A DNA stretch of 64,000 bases from Candidatus Foliamicus numerosus (GCA_028285945.1 JAPYNE010000022.1:124001-188000); one strand, 5' to 3'. Counted from the first letter of the stretch, positions 45,291 through 55,048 are shown. Notes: generated by a model not told the origin, from the sequence alone. Numbers and translations: made by a program.

Positions 45291-46157
45291 TTGCAGTTGA
45301 TTGATATTGGGGCGAATCTGGCGGACGCTTCGTTTGACGCGGACCGCGATGAGGTGATCGAGCGCGCGGCGGCGGCGGGCGTAAGAGGCATGATCGTGAC
45401 GGGGACGGGGCTGGATGAATCGGAGAGCGCGCTGGCATTGGTGGAGCGGCGTTCGGCTGTCTTGCGATGCACGGCGGGGATTCATCCGCACTTGGCGGCG
45501 CAGTGGACGGACGCGCCGCAGGAGGCGCGCGAGCGGCTTGGCGGAGTGCTGGGCAGCAAGCTGGCGGTCGCGGCCGGCGAGTGCGGGCTGGACTACTTCC
45601 GCAATCTTTCGCCGCCGGCCGCGCAGCGAGCGGCGTTCGCGGGACAGCTCGAGCTGGCGGCGGAGCACGGCAAGCCGCTCTTTTTGCATCAGCGCGACGC
45701 GCACGACGACTTCCTCGCCATGCTGAGGGAGCACGAGGCCGCTAGGCTCGGCGGCGTGGCCCATTGCTTTACCGGAGGCCCCGGGCAAGCGGAAAGCTAC
45801 CTTGGCCTGGGGCTGCATATCGGCATCACCGGCTGGGTGCTGGACGAGCGGCGCAACCACGATCTGCTCAAGGTGATTCCCCTGCTCCCGCTCGACCGCG
45901 TGCTGCTGGAAACCGACAGCCCTTACCTGCTGCCCCGCCATCCGGATGTAAAGCCGCACCGGAAACGCCGCAACGAACCTTGCTTCCTTCCCTACGTGGC
46001 GCGCGAGGTGGCGCGGCGCATGGGAATCGATGCCGAAGAACTCTTCGACGCCGCCTGCGGCAATGCGCAGGCGTTGTTCGGCTGGCCCAATGCAGAGCCA
46101 GAGCAATCGGATCAGCAAGTCGCATCGGGCCGTTCCGACAGGCAATCGCTTGGCTGA
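45291..46157 (+). CDS. tatD: TatD family metal-dependent DNase
   Basis: A 288-residue TIM-barrel hydrolase close to Escherichia coli TatD: DIGANLADASF at the N terminus, the metal-site segments AGIHPHLAAQW and GECGLDYFRN, HCFTGGPGQAE, GITGWVLDERRN and ETDSPYLLPR. TatD acts as a 3'-5' exonuclease on damaged DNA. The start is a TTG at 45291 (or TTG 45297); no ATG fits. It begins 30 bp after a palindromic element. Confidence 0.92.
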   Translation: MQLIDIGANLADASFDADRDEVIERAAAAGVRGMIVTGTGLDESESALALVERRSAVLRCTAGIHPHLAAQWTDAPQEARERLGGVLGSKLAVAAGECGLDYFRNLSPPAAQRAAFAGQLELAAEHGKPLFLHQRDAHDDFLAMLREHEAARLGGVAHCFTGGPGQAESYLGLGLHIGITGWVLDERRNHDLLKVIPLLPLDRVLLETDSPYLLPRHPDVKPHRKRRNEPCFLPYVAREVARRMGIDAEELFDAACGNAQALFGWPNAEPEQSDQQVASGRSDRQSLG

Positions 46158-46193
46158 CCGCTCCTAAGCCAAGGTTTATCCGGAGGAAATCCC

Positions 46194-46838
46194 ATGAGCG
46201 ATGAACTGGTCTTTTACACCAACCCGATGTCGCGCGGGCGGATCGCGCGCTGGATGCTGGAGGAGGTCGGCGCCGAATACCGCACCGAGGTGCTGCAGTA
46301 CGGCCCGGAAATGAAATCGGAGCGGTTTCTGGCGATCAATCCGATGGGCAAGGTGCCGGCAATCCGGCATGGCGAAGCGGTGGTCACCGAATCCGCAGCC
46401 ATCTGCGCCTACCTCGCCGATGCGTTCCCGCAAGCGGGCCTCGCCCCGCCGCCCGGGCAGCGCGCGGCCTACTACCGCTGGCTGTTCTTCGCCGCCGGCC
46501 CGCTGGAAGCGGCAATCACGAACCGCGCGCTTGATCTCGATATTCCTCCCGAACGCGAATCAATGGTCGGCTACGGCACCTACGAGGCCGTTGTCGATGC
46601 GCTTGAGCGCGCCGTGGGCGCCACGGAGTTCGTGGCCGGCTCAAGCTTCAGCGCAGCGGACGTCTATGTGGGCTCGCACATCGTGTGGGGGCTGGCATTC
46701 AAGTCGCTGAAAAACCGTCCAGCCTTCGCCGACTACTGGTCGCGGCTTGAGAACCGCCCCGCCTACCTCCGCGCCAAAGCCATCGATGAGGCGCTTGCCA
46801 GCGAATTCAATGCCGGCTCTGCCGGGGATGCGGCATGA
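46194..46838 (+). CDS. Glutathione S-transferase
   Basis: A 214-residue GST. The thioredoxin-like N domain (about residues 1-78) holds FYTNPMSRGRIARWMLEE, the cis-proline region GKVPAIRHGEAVVTESAAIC and the glutathione-binding ES pair. The helical C domain follows. The last residues, AYLRAKAIDEAL, reappear at the C terminus of the next gene product. Substrate unknown. A ribosome-binding site (GGAGG) precedes the ATG. Confidence 0.88.
   Translation: MSDELVFYTNPMSRGRIARWMLEEVGAEYRTEVLQYGPEMKSERFLAINPMGKVPAIRHGEAVVTESAAICAYLADAFPQAGLAPPPGQRAAYYRWLFFAAGPLEAAITNRALDLDIPPERESMVGYGTYEAVVDALERAVGATEFVAGSSFSAADVYVGSHIVWGLAFKSLKNRPAFADYWSRLENRPAYLRAKAIDEALASEFNAGSAGDAA
46761..46796 (+). repeat. Direct repeat, GST tail copy
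   Basis: 36 bp coding AYLRAKAIDEAL match 48345-48380 at 31 of 36 positions (hand alignment), in the same frame. The repeats flank the solitary methyltransferase gene. Confidence 0.75.
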
Positions 46839-46901
46839 ATGTAGAATGCGGCTGAAGGACAAGCTGACTGGCTGATTTAGCCGCGAAAAAGGAGGTTCGT
46901 T

Positions 46902-48410
46902 ATGAGTATTCAGGCGTTGCAGACCCAAGTGCCCTTCCTGAGCCCAGTCCCGGCGAGCCCGCTGGCATCGCCGAATGGAGGGCCGGTCGGCGCGCGCTTG
47001 GATCTGAGCGCGCGTTTTCAGGAACGAATCGTTGTGAATGCGGCCCTGAGCCGCAAACTCGTTTCGTATCAAGGCAACAAGCATGTGCCCGGCTTGCGCT
47101 GGATGAAGTACAAGGAGGGATTTTCCACGGAATTGGTGGCGTCGCTTCTGGATAGCGCCCAAGGAAGCAGCGTTCTCGACCCTTTTTCAGGCATCGGAAC
47201 CACAGCGCTGACCGCCGGCGCGAAAAAAATGGCTTCAACCGGCATAGAAATCATGCCGATTGGCAATCTCGCCGCCCGAGCGATTGCTTGCGGGGCCAAT
47301 GGCGTGGCGCGGGAAGCATTCGCCAAGGCGGCCTCCGGCCTGCTGAGTTACGTTTCCGGCGGCAATGAAGCGTCGGATTTCCCGCACCTTCAGATTACCG
47401 AGGGCGCGTTTTCAGCCAAAACAGAAAGAGCAATCTCCCGAGCCCGGCATTACGTCAGCCAACTCGACGATATCGACCTGAAGGCCATGCTGGAGCTTGC
47501 TTGCGTGAGCGTGCTGGAGGAGGTGAGCTACACCCGCAAGGACGGCCAGTATCTGCGCTGGGATCCGCGCTCCGGGAGAACCGCCAGCACTCGGCTGAAC
47601 AAAGGCGAAATACCGACTATGGAAGTAGCGCTCAATCGCAAAGTGCAGGAGATCACCGCTGATCTCCCCTTGATTGCGCGCCGGTTCCAAGGCGGCTCGC
47701 CGCGCTTTATCGATGGCTCCAGCTTAGAGGAATTGAGAAAACAGCCATCAGCCGCATTCGATACTGTCATTACCTCTCCGCCATACGCGAATCGCTATGA
47801 CTACACACGCACTTACGCCTTGGAACTCGCTTATTTGGGATACTCCGACGCGCGCGTGAAGCAATTGCGCCAGGAGCTTCTTTCCGCAACCGTGGAAAAC
47901 CGGTCAAAACGCGAGATGCTCGCGGAATCCTACTGCGGCTCCCCCCTCCCTGAAAATGCATTCAAGCTGGTCGATGAGCAGGACGCGCTCAACGAAGCGC
48001 TTGAAATCCTTAAGGCCCATGCCGGGGAGCTGGGCAATCCGCATGTCATTCGCCTGATCGAAAACTACTTCTCGGAAATGGCGGTGATCATCCGCGAGCT
48101 GGCTAGGCTGGTCAGGCCCGGCGGCAATGTATTCATGGTGAACGATAACGTGCGCTATCACGGGGAGGAAATCCCTGTGGACCTGATTCTCTCCCATTTC
48201 GCCGAGGAAAGCGGATTCCAATGCAAAGTCATCTGGACCCTCAAACGCGGCAAAGGCAACTCCAGCCAGCAAATGGGCAGGTTCGGGCGCCAGGAAATCC
48301 GCAAATGCGTCTATCACTGGGTTCGCGCAAATGACCGACCACCTGCCTACCTGCGCGCAAGAGCGATCGACGAGGCGCTTAGGCCTAGCTCCGGAGGAGG
48401 TAGGGGGTAA
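46902..48410 (+). CDS. Solitary site-specific DNA methyltransferase (N4/N6 type)
   Basis: A 502-residue methyltransferase. The SAM motif LDPFSGIGTTAL lies near residue 90 and the catalytic TSPPYANRYDYTR near residue 287. SPPY is the form found in N4-cytosine and some N6-adenine enzymes. No restriction gene is nearby, so it is an orphan, perhaps regulatory or a remnant of a restriction system. The last 20 or so residues (PPAYLRARAIDEALRP) repeat the GST tail and are probably not part of the original enzyme. The gene overlaps the convergent thrC stop by 26 bp. A ribosome-binding site GGAGG precedes the ATG. Confidence 0.82.
   Translation: MSIQALQTQVPFLSPVPASPLASPNGGPVGARLDLSARFQERIVVNAALSRKLVSYQGNKHVPGLRWMKYKEGFSTELVASLLDSAQGSSVLDPFSGIGTTALTAGAKKMASTGIEIMPIGNLAARAIACGANGVAREAFAKAASGLLSYVSGGNEASDFPHLQITEGAFSAKTERAISRARHYVSQLDDIDLKAMLELACVSVLEEVSYTRKDGQYLRWDPRSGRTASTRLNKGEIPTMEVALNRKVQEITADLPLIARRFQGGSPRFIDGSSLEELRKQPSAAFDTVITSPPYANRYDYTRTYALELAYLGYSDARVKQLRQELLSATVENRSKREMLAESYCGSPLPENAFKLVDEQDALNEALEILKAHAGELGNPHVIRLIENYFSEMAVIIRELARLVRPGGNVFMVNDNVRYHGEEIPVDLILSHFAEESGFQCKVIWTLKRGKGNSSQQMGRFGRQEIRKCVYHWVRANDRPPAYLRARAIDEALRPSSGGGRG
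48345..48380 (+). repeat. Direct repeat, second GST-tail copy inside the methyltransferase 3' end
   Basis: 36 bp coding AYLRARAIDEAL, 31 of 36 identical to 46761-46796, in the same reading frame as in GST. It looks like the displaced 3' end of the GST gene. Confidence 0.75.
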
Positions 48411-49698
48411 GGGCCGCCAGATCGGGGCGGATTTCCGCGTGGCTGGAGGAGCGTGAGAGCAGTTCAGCCAACTGCGGGGGCGGTGCGACCGTTGTGCCGA
48501 TTAGCGGTTCAACGACCGACTCGAACTTGGCGGGGTGGGCGGTGGCGGCCACGATCCAGTCGCCGGCCGGCGCGCCAGGCAGCGAGAGGCGCCCGTGGCA
48601 GGCATCCACCCCGGCGGCGGTGTGAGGACAAAGCACGATGCCGGACCGGTCATGTTCCTGGCGTATGCGCGCCTGGATTCGCTCGTCGCTGATGCTGACC
48701 GCAGCTAGGGCCTCCCGGATTCGCGCCACGTCGCCGCCGAAATAGTGCTGCAGGCGCTCCATGTTGCTGGGATCGCCCACATCCATCGCGTTGGCGAGCG
48801 TTCCTATGCTTTCGCGGCCTTCGTAAAACCCTCGATCGAGGTAGTCGCCTATGGCCCGGTTGGCGTTGGTTGACATCAGAATGCGACCGATCCCGGCGCC
48901 CATTTCGCGCGCCAGCAGACAGGCGAAAGCATTGCCGAGATTGCCTGTGGGCACCACGAAATTCGTGCCTTGCGGAGCATTCATTGCGCCCCAGGCATGG
49001 TAGGCGCTTTGCGGCAGCAGCCGTCCGAGGTTAATGCTATTGGCCGATCCCAGCCGCACCTTGCCGCGCAACCGGGCGCTGGAGAAGGCCCGCTTCACCA
49101 ACCGCTGGCAATCGTCGAAAGCGCCGCTCACCGCGATCGAAAGCACATTGTCGTCCCAACAGCCGAGGTGATGCTCCTGGCGGGGCGATATCCGGCCCTT
49201 GGGAAACAGCACCACCACGCGGGTCTTGTCGCGACCGGAGAACGCCGAGGCCACGGCCGCGCCGGTATCGCCCGATGTGGCCACGAGGATAGTCAGCGGC
49301 GGCGAGGACGCCGGCTCTTCGGCCAGGACGCGCTCCAAGCAAGCCGCCAAGAAACGCGCGCCGTAATCTTTGAACGCCGCGGTGGGGCCATGAAACAGCT
49401 CCAGCAACCGCAAGCGGGCGCCATTGGGGCCGGGCGAAAGCTCCGTGAGCGGCAAAGGGCAAGCGAACGCATCACGGCAGATTTCCGGCAAGGCCTCGGC
49501 CAAAAGCGAGCCTTCAAAAAAGGGATTCAGCAAGCGCTCGGCCAGTTCCGCCGGCCCCGCGCTTTCGGCCAGCGCTTCGCGCCGGAAGCGCGGAAGCCGC
49601 TGCGGCATATACAGCCCGCCATCAGGAGCGGTTCCCGATTGAAGCACGGTCCGAAGATCGGCGTTGCCGCCGCCTCGTGTGCTGCGAAAAGCGATCAT
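48385..49698 (-). CDS. thrC: Threonine synthase
   Basis: The 437-residue PLP enzyme makes threonine from phosphohomoserine. The start (ATG 49698, FRSTRGGGNADLRTVLQSGTAPDGGLYMP read in parts) and the PLP lysine in FHGPTAAFKDYGARF are typical, as is ATSGDTGAAVA for phosphate binding. An in-frame upstream ATG at 49728 would add ten residues without family support. It follows thrA by 94 bp. The homoserine kinase gene thrB is not between them. Confidence 0.95.
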   Translation of the reverse strand: MIAFRSTRGGGNADLRTVLQSGTAPDGGLYMPQRLPRFRREALAESAGPAELAERLLNPFFEGSLLAEALPEICRDAFACPLPLTELSPGPNGARLRLLELFHGPTAAFKDYGARFLAACLERVLAEEPASSPPLTILVATSGDTGAAVASAFSGRDKTRVVVLFPKGRISPRQEHHLGCWDDNVLSIAVSGAFDDCQRLVKRAFSSARLRGKVRLGSANSINLGRLLPQSAYHAWGAMNAPQGTNFVVPTGNLGNAFACLLAREMGAGIGRILMSTNANRAIGDYLDRGFYEGRESIGTLANAMDVGDPSNMERLQHYFGGDVARIREALAAVSISDERIQARIRQEHDRSGIVLCPHTAAGVDACHGRLSLPGAPAGDWIVAATAHPAKFESVVEPLIGTTVAPPPQLAELLSRSSSHAEIRPDLAALTPYLLRS

Positions 49699-49792
49699 CG
49701 CGCCTTCACCGCCCACCGGCGGCGGCAAATGCCATGACCGCCCGAATCACGCCGCCGGGCCGATCCGCCGCAAGACGCGGGGCCACTCGGCA

Positions 49793-52270
49793 TCAGCGCG
49801 GCGCGCCCAGCATTCGGGCCAGACGCAGAACGTCGGCAAACACTCCTCCCGCAGTCACCTCCGGGCCCGCGCCCGGCCCCTGCACCACCAAAGGGCTGTC
49901 GCTGTAGCGCGCGGTTCGGAACAGGAACATATTGCTGGTCAACTCCAAGCGAGCGAACAGATGGTCCCCGGGCAGCGATTCCAGCCGCACCGAGGCCTGT
50001 CCTTCGCTGTTGAGCCGTCCCACGTAGCGCAGCACGCAATCCTGCTCTTCGGCCTTGCGCAAGCGTTCACGCATCTCGCCATCGTAGCGCGCCAGCCCGT
50101 CCAGAAATTCAACCACGCTGGCATCGTCGAGTTCCTCCGGCGCCAAGCTCTGCACTTCAATGTCTTCAAGCTCCATCTTAAGCCCCAGCTCGCGAGCCAG
50201 GATCAGCAGCTTGCGCGCCACATCCATGCCGCTCAAATCCTCGCGGGGATCCGGCTCGGTGTAGCCGGCTTCGCGGGCATTGCGCACGACTGCGGAAAAC
50301 TCGGTGCTGGCATCAAGCGCATTGAACAGATAGGCCAGCGTCCCGGAAAAAATGCCTTCCACGCTCAGCACCTGGTCGCCTGTGGCGATGAGGTCGCGCA
50401 GCGTTTCGATGACCGGAAGGCCGGCGCCCACGTTGGTTTCGTAGAGCAGATGCACGCCGTTTTCCCGGCGCAGTTTGTGCAGCCGCTCATAACGGCTTTG
50501 CGGGCTGCTCTGGGCGCGCTTGTTGGGGGTGACGACATGGATCCCGGCGGCAAAGAAATCCTCGTAGCGGTCGGTAATCTGCTGGCTGGCGGTGCAATCG
50601 AGAATGGCGGCATGCGGCAGGTGGTCCGGATTCACGTGCGCGCTGAAGCGCTCCAGATCCAGCGCTTCGCTGTTGGAAGCCAGCAACTCCCTCCAGCGTC
50701 CGAGATCCACGCCGCGATCGGCAAGATGCATGCGGCTGGAATTGGCGATGGCGCGGACCCGCAAATCCAGATTGAAATTCTCACGCAGGCGGTGCCCGGT
50801 CCGGGCGAGCTGGTCAAGCAGTTCGGCGCCCACGTTGCCGGCGCCAATCACGCCCAGCGAGAGCGTGGTGTGCGAAAGATAAAAGCCGCCGTGCGCAGCC
50901 CGCAACGCCGGGGTAGCGCTCGCCGCGCTGACCACGGCCGAGATATTCCGTTCCGAAGACCCCTGGGCGATGGCGATCACGTTGATTCCAGCCCTTCCGA
51001 GAACGCCGAAAAAGCGGCCTGCAACGCCAGGAATGCCGGCCATGCCGTCGCCGACTAAAGCCAGCACATTGACTCCGTCGTTGCGGGTCACCCGGCTGAC
51101 CTGGCCCAAGCCCATTTCCTGCGCGAAGGCTTCACGGGTGACTTGCGCCGCCCGCTGCGCATGCGCTTCGGGCACAGCAAACGTAATCGAGTGCTCGGAA
51201 CTGGCTTGCGTAATCAAAAGCACTGCGACCCGGGCCCTGCTGAGGGCGCTGAACAGCCGGTCGGCAGTGCCCGGCACGCCGATCATTCCCGATCCTTCCA
51301 AACTCAGCATCGAGACGTTCTCGACCATGGTGATGCCCTTGACCGGCTCGCTGGGATCGCCCCCCGGAGAGATCAGCGAGCCACGCAGTTCGGGCTTGAA
51401 ACTCGACCGTATCCATACTGGAATGTTCTTGCTCACCACCGGCCCCATGGTCTGCGGATGAATCACCCGGGCCCCGAAATAAGCCAGCTCCATGGCTTCG
51501 TTGTAGGACAACTCGCGGATGACATGCGCTTCGGGAACGCGCCCCGGATCGGCGCTCATCACGCCTTCGACATCAGTCCAGATAGTGAGCGATTCCGCAT
51601 CCAGAAGAGCGGAGAAGATGGACGCGGAGAAATCGCTGCCGTTGCGCCCCAGTGTCATCTGCAGACCGCGCCCGTCGCGAGCGATGTAGCCGGTCGCAAC
51701 GCGGATCGGCGCGCGGTCGTTGCCCAACAGCTGTTTCAACCGCTTCCCGGATGCCTCCCAATCCACCACAACACCGAGTTCGCCCGGCTCCACGCGCAAA
51801 ACCTCGCGCGCGTCCAGCCACTTCGCCGCGCGCCCGTCCGCGCCGCCTCGCTCGTCGATCAAGGCCGCTAGCAGCCGCGCCGACCATAGCTCGCCGCAAC
51901 CCGAAACCAGCGCCTCCACGCGTGGCCCCGCTGACCGGATCAGCGCCGCGGAATGCAAAACATCGGCCACATCCCGGCACTCGCGCCGCTGCGCGTCAAG
52001 CAATCCGGCGCGCCGCCCGGCATCCTCGATCAGCTCGCCGACCGTGGCCGCGTAAGCATCCTGCAAACCCTTCAGGTCATCCTGCCACCGCTCATCGCTG
52101 GCCACCGCATGCTCGGTCAGCGCGAACAGCGAGTTGGTCACTCCCTGCATCGCCGAAACCACCACCGCCACGCAAGGCGCTTTATCCGCCAGCACAATGC
52201 CTGCGGCGCGCTCGAAGCCCTTGGCGTCCGCCAAGCTGCTGCCCCCGAATTTATGCACTGCCCATTTCAT
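49793..52270 (-). CDS. thrA: Bifunctional aspartokinase / homoserine dehydrogenase
   Basis: An 825-residue two-step enzyme of threonine and methionine synthesis. The kinase domain (KFGGSSLADAKGF at the start, GRNGSDFSASIF near residue 208) covers about residues 1-300. Two ACT regulatory domains lie at about 310-460. Homoserine dehydrogenase follows from about residue 465 (LGVIGAGNVGAELLDQL) with the catalytic stretch AGYTEPDPREDLSGMDVARKL (read in parts). The ACT domains suggest threonine feedback. The 147 bp upstream show no threonine/isoleucine-rich leader peptide, so classical attenuation is not evident. Confidence 0.95.
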   Translation of the reverse strand: MKWAVHKFGGSSLADAKGFERAAGIVLADKAPCVAVVVSAMQGVTNSLFALTEHAVASDERWQDDLKGLQDAYAATVGELIEDAGRRAGLLDAQRRECRDVADVLHSAALIRSAGPRVEALVSGCGELWSARLLAALIDERGGADGRAAKWLDAREVLRVEPGELGVVVDWEASGKRLKQLLGNDRAPIRVATGYIARDGRGLQMTLGRNGSDFSASIFSALLDAESLTIWTDVEGVMSADPGRVPEAHVIRELSYNEAMELAYFGARVIHPQTMGPVVSKNIPVWIRSSFKPELRGSLISPGGDPSEPVKGITMVENVSMLSLEGSGMIGVPGTADRLFSALSRARVAVLLITQASSEHSITFAVPEAHAQRAAQVTREAFAQEMGLGQVSRVTRNDGVNVLALVGDGMAGIPGVAGRFFGVLGRAGINVIAIAQGSSERNISAVVSAASATPALRAAHGGFYLSHTTLSLGVIGAGNVGAELLDQLARTGHRLRENFNLDLRVRAIANSSRMHLADRGVDLGRWRELLASNSEALDLERFSAHVNPDHLPHAAILDCTASQQITDRYEDFFAAGIHVVTPNKRAQSSPQSRYERLHKLRRENGVHLLYETNVGAGLPVIETLRDLIATGDQVLSVEGIFSGTLAYLFNALDASTEFSAVVRNAREAGYTEPDPREDLSGMDVARKLLILARELGLKMELEDIEVQSLAPEELDDASVVEFLDGLARYDGEMRERLRKAEEQDCVLRYVGRLNSEGQASVRLESLPGDHLFARLELTSNMFLFRTARYSDSPLVVQGPGAGPEVTAGGVFADVLRLARMLGAPR

Positions 52271-52417
52271 GGGTCATACCTTTTGCCTGCGCCCTCTCGA
52301 AGCCACTTCGCCGATTCAGCACGCCATTCTGACCGCATGCGACGGCAGCACGGCGTGGCGGATTTGGATTGGCGCGCGCTCAGCGTGAGATTCCGCCATC
52401 CCGCCATCGCCAATGCC

Positions 52418-53899
52418 TTATTTCTCGGCTGATTTTAAGTCGAACCCGATTTCAAAACTTCGATTCCATGGGAAAAATACATTGCAGATCTCGACGCAAG
52501 GTATCGAATGCTCGCGCAGCCACTGATTGGCGGCGGCGCGAAAAGCCTGTTTCGCCCTGTCCAGCGTCCATGCGCCGGCCGCGAGCTTTTGGCGAATCAC
52601 TTGCCGGTAGCCGGACTGGTAAAACGCATCGTCTGCGAGACGGGTGATCTTCAATTCCATTCCCGGGGCTGACGGACGGCCCAAAGGCGAAAGCTGGATT
52701 TGAGCGGCAACCGTGCCAAGGCTGTTGCTGGCGGTGTTCCAGGCGCCGTAAGCAACCAAGGATTCAAGATTCAGGCGCTTGAGCGCAAGATCAAGAAAAT
52801 CCGGGTCGCCGCCATTGGCGTATGCAAGGTCCGCAATGGCGATGGGCAGGCCATGATCTTGCCACTGGGCCAATTCCTCCACCCAGGCGGGGCGGATCGG
52901 GTTTTTCCGCTCCAGCGCTTTGGGGATGGCCCAATCGCCCTGGGGCTGGTTGGCGGTGTGAATGCCCAGCACCAGGTCCGCGTTCTCTATATCAGGGGCG
53001 ACCTTGGCGCCCGCCGCCCGTAATTGGCTGTTCACGGCAATGCCGATTGGCTGGTCCTCATAGCGGGGAATGATCGTTTCGGCATCCCTGGGATGATGCC
53101 AACTGAGATAGACATTACGGGCGGGACGCTTTTCCAAATGCGAGATCGTCCGGGCTGTGAGCGTCCATGCGACTTCGTCCGCGCCGGAGCGTATTTCCAC
53201 GCGGCGGCGCAGGTTGTTGTTGTTGACCCTTTGCCGGAGCGCACGGGCCTCGGCGATATTGAATCCATAAGGCGCATTGTCGTCCTGAGGGAGAACAAGG
53301 TGCTGCACGGTGCCGTCCTTCGCCAATTCCAGCATGCCCCGGGCGATCCCGGCATTGCGCGAGCGCGTCGCCAGATAGTCATCCCGGATATCCGCCGGGA
53401 TGCTTGATTTTGCTTCTTGCGACAGGCGCAAGTCGTTTTCATCGCCATGAACGCTATGCTTGTCGGCATGGTACGACCATTTCCAGATCCGCTCGCCGTA
53501 TGAACTCCAGTATTCCTTCTCCTCCTCATCCATATTGCTGTTCGAAATTCGCATAGTCGCCAAAAAGCCGCAGATCGGCTTTGAGGGGCACCTCCTCTTG
53601 AGCGTCTTCAGGAGACCGGCGCGAGCCAGCAAACTGCCCTCGGAATCTGTGGAAATCCTGCTTGCTACAAGGCCTCCGTAAATAAGCGTGTCCAAGGACA
53701 GCACAAAACCATCAACCCCGTCCGCTTGATCCAGCAGCCAATCCCTGATTCCATCCCGGTCGGCGGCCTCCCGGAAATAACCGAGCATGGAGATGGGCGG
53801 CAGCGCTATATCCCATTCCGCGAGTTTTGCGAGATGCTTTAACTGGCTGCGCACCACAGGCCGTCCGTCAACCGGCAGCACCAGCAGTTTTTTGTTCAT
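52418..53899 (-). CDS. DUF4127 family protein
   Basis: A 493-residue protein of the DUF4127 family: LPVDGRPVVRSQLKHLA at the start, LDTLIYGGLVASR near residue 73, and LPQDDNAPYGFN near residue 205 are its hallmarks. No signal peptide is seen, so it is probably cytoplasmic. The biochemical role of the family is unknown to me. Here it is the last gene of the glycan-use operon, 44 bp after the ABC ATPase gene, which suggests a role in processing an imported sugar. Confidence 0.82.
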   Translation of the reverse strand: MNKKLLVLPVDGRPVVRSQLKHLAKLAEWDIALPPISMLGYFREAADRDGIRDWLLDQADGVDGFVLSLDTLIYGGLVASRISTDSEGSLLARAGLLKTLKRRCPSKPICGFLATMRISNSNMDEEEKEYWSSYGERIWKWSYHADKHSVHGDENDLRLSQEAKSSIPADIRDDYLATRSRNAGIARGMLELAKDGTVQHLVLPQDDNAPYGFNIAEARALRQRVNNNNLRRRVEIRSGADEVAWTLTARTISHLEKRPARNVYLSWHHPRDAETIIPRYEDQPIGIAVNSQLRAAGAKVAPDIENADLVLGIHTANQPQGDWAIPKALERKNPIRPAWVEELAQWQDHGLPIAIADLAYANGGDPDFLDLALKRLNLESLVAYGAWNTASNSLGTVAAQIQLSPLGRPSAPGMELKITRLADDAFYQSGYRQVIRQKLAAGAWTLDRAKQAFRAAANQWLREHSIPCVEICNVFFPWNRSFEIGFDLKSAEK

Positions 53900-53943
53900 T
53901 CCAGTTCTTCAGCCAGCGAAAGCCTGATCCGCATCGTCGGCGG

Positions 53944-55026
53944 TCAGCGACGCGCTTCAGCGCCGATCCGCTGCCCTTGCGCATCGAAATAATGCAGCCT
54001 TTCCGCAGCAAAACCAACGCAAATCCGCTCCCCGGGCCGGCATTGCCGCTCTTCGCTCGATGCCATTCGGAACTCGTGCCCGCCGATGCGCCCGAAATAA
54101 TGGGTCATCGCCCCCGTTTGCTCAACAAAATCAACCCGCATCTCAAGCGCGGAAGCCCGGCTGCTGGCGACATGCTCCGGTCTGACGCCCACTGAGACCC
54201 TATCGCCAACATCCACTGCGCCAGGCCCGCCGGCAAGCGGAATTTTTTGATTGGAGTCAAGAAGCAGGAACAGCCCCCCGTCTTCAACCACGATGCCCGG
54301 AAGAATGTTCATCCTCGGGGCGCCCATGAACTCCGCAACGAATATATTTTTAGGCTCATGGTAAATTTCAAGCGGCGTTCCAACCTGCTCAATGCGGCCG
54401 TCGTTCAACACGACGATTCGGTCGGCTAAAGTCATCGCTTCCAGCTGGTCATGGGTCACATAGACCATGGTGTTGTCCAGCTCGCGGTGGAGCGCGGCGA
54501 TTTCAACGCGCATCGAGCCCCGGAGCTCCGCGTCGAGATTGGACAGCGGCTCGTCGAAGAGAAACACCCTGGGCTGCTGCACGAGAGCCCGGCCGATGGC
54601 GACACGCTGGCACTGGCCGCCTGATAATTGAGCGGGCTTCCGGTTCAAATAATCATCAAGCCTGAGTATTTTGACCGCGCGCTCGACGCGCCGGGCGATT
54701 TCCTCCGCGGAATGCCCCGTCATCCTGAGGCCGAAGCTCAAATTTTGCGCGGCGGTCATATGCGGATAAAGCGCGTAGGCTTGAAAAACCATCGCAACCC
54801 CGCGCTTGCTTGCGGGACGAGCCGTCACATCGACCTGATCGAACAGAATCCTGCCATCGGTGACCTCTTCCAGCCCTGAAATCATGCGAAGCAGTGTTGA
54901 TTTCCCGCAACCGGATGGTCCTACAAACACAATGAATTCCCCGCTTGCGATTTCCAGATCCGTTGCTCGAACCGCGTGCTTGGAGCCGTACTTCTTTTTT
55001 AAGCCTTTGAGCGCTATCGATGTCAT
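53944..55026 (-). CDS. ABC sugar importer ATPase (UgpC/MsmK type)
   Basis: A 360-residue CUT1-type ATPase. Walker A GPSGCGKST, Walker B VFLFDEPLSNLD and the H-loop VTHDQLEAM are followed by a C-terminal regulatory OB-fold domain with GVRPEHV. The ABC signature reads LSGGQCQRVAIGRAL, with cysteine where LSGGQQQR is usual. It would power the permease pair encoded upstream in the same operon. The ATG at 55026 gives the normal start MTSIALKGLKKKYG; the longer in-frame reading overlaps the mannosidase gap and is unlikely. Confidence 0.93.
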   Translation of the reverse strand: MTSIALKGLKKKYGSKHAVRATDLEIASGEFIVFVGPSGCGKSTLLRMISGLEEVTDGRILFDQVDVTARPASKRGVAMVFQAYALYPHMTAAQNLSFGLRMTGHSAEEIARRVERAVKILRLDDYLNRKPAQLSGGQCQRVAIGRALVQQPRVFLFDEPLSNLDAELRGSMRVEIAALHRELDNTMVYVTHDQLEAMTLADRIVVLNDGRIEQVGTPLEIYHEPKNIFVAEFMGAPRMNILPGIVVEDGGLFLLLDSNQKIPLAGGPGAVDVGDRVSVGVRPEHVASSRASALEMRVDFVEQTGAMTHYFGRIGGHEFRMASSEERQCRPGERICVGFAAERLHYFDAQGQRIGAEARR

Positions 55027-55048
55027 CGGGAATGCTCCGCAACCCGGC

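Noticed and set aside
52271..52417. thr attenuator leader peptide upstream of thrA
   Set aside because: No short frame rich in Thr/Ile codons and no terminator-antiterminator pair were seen.
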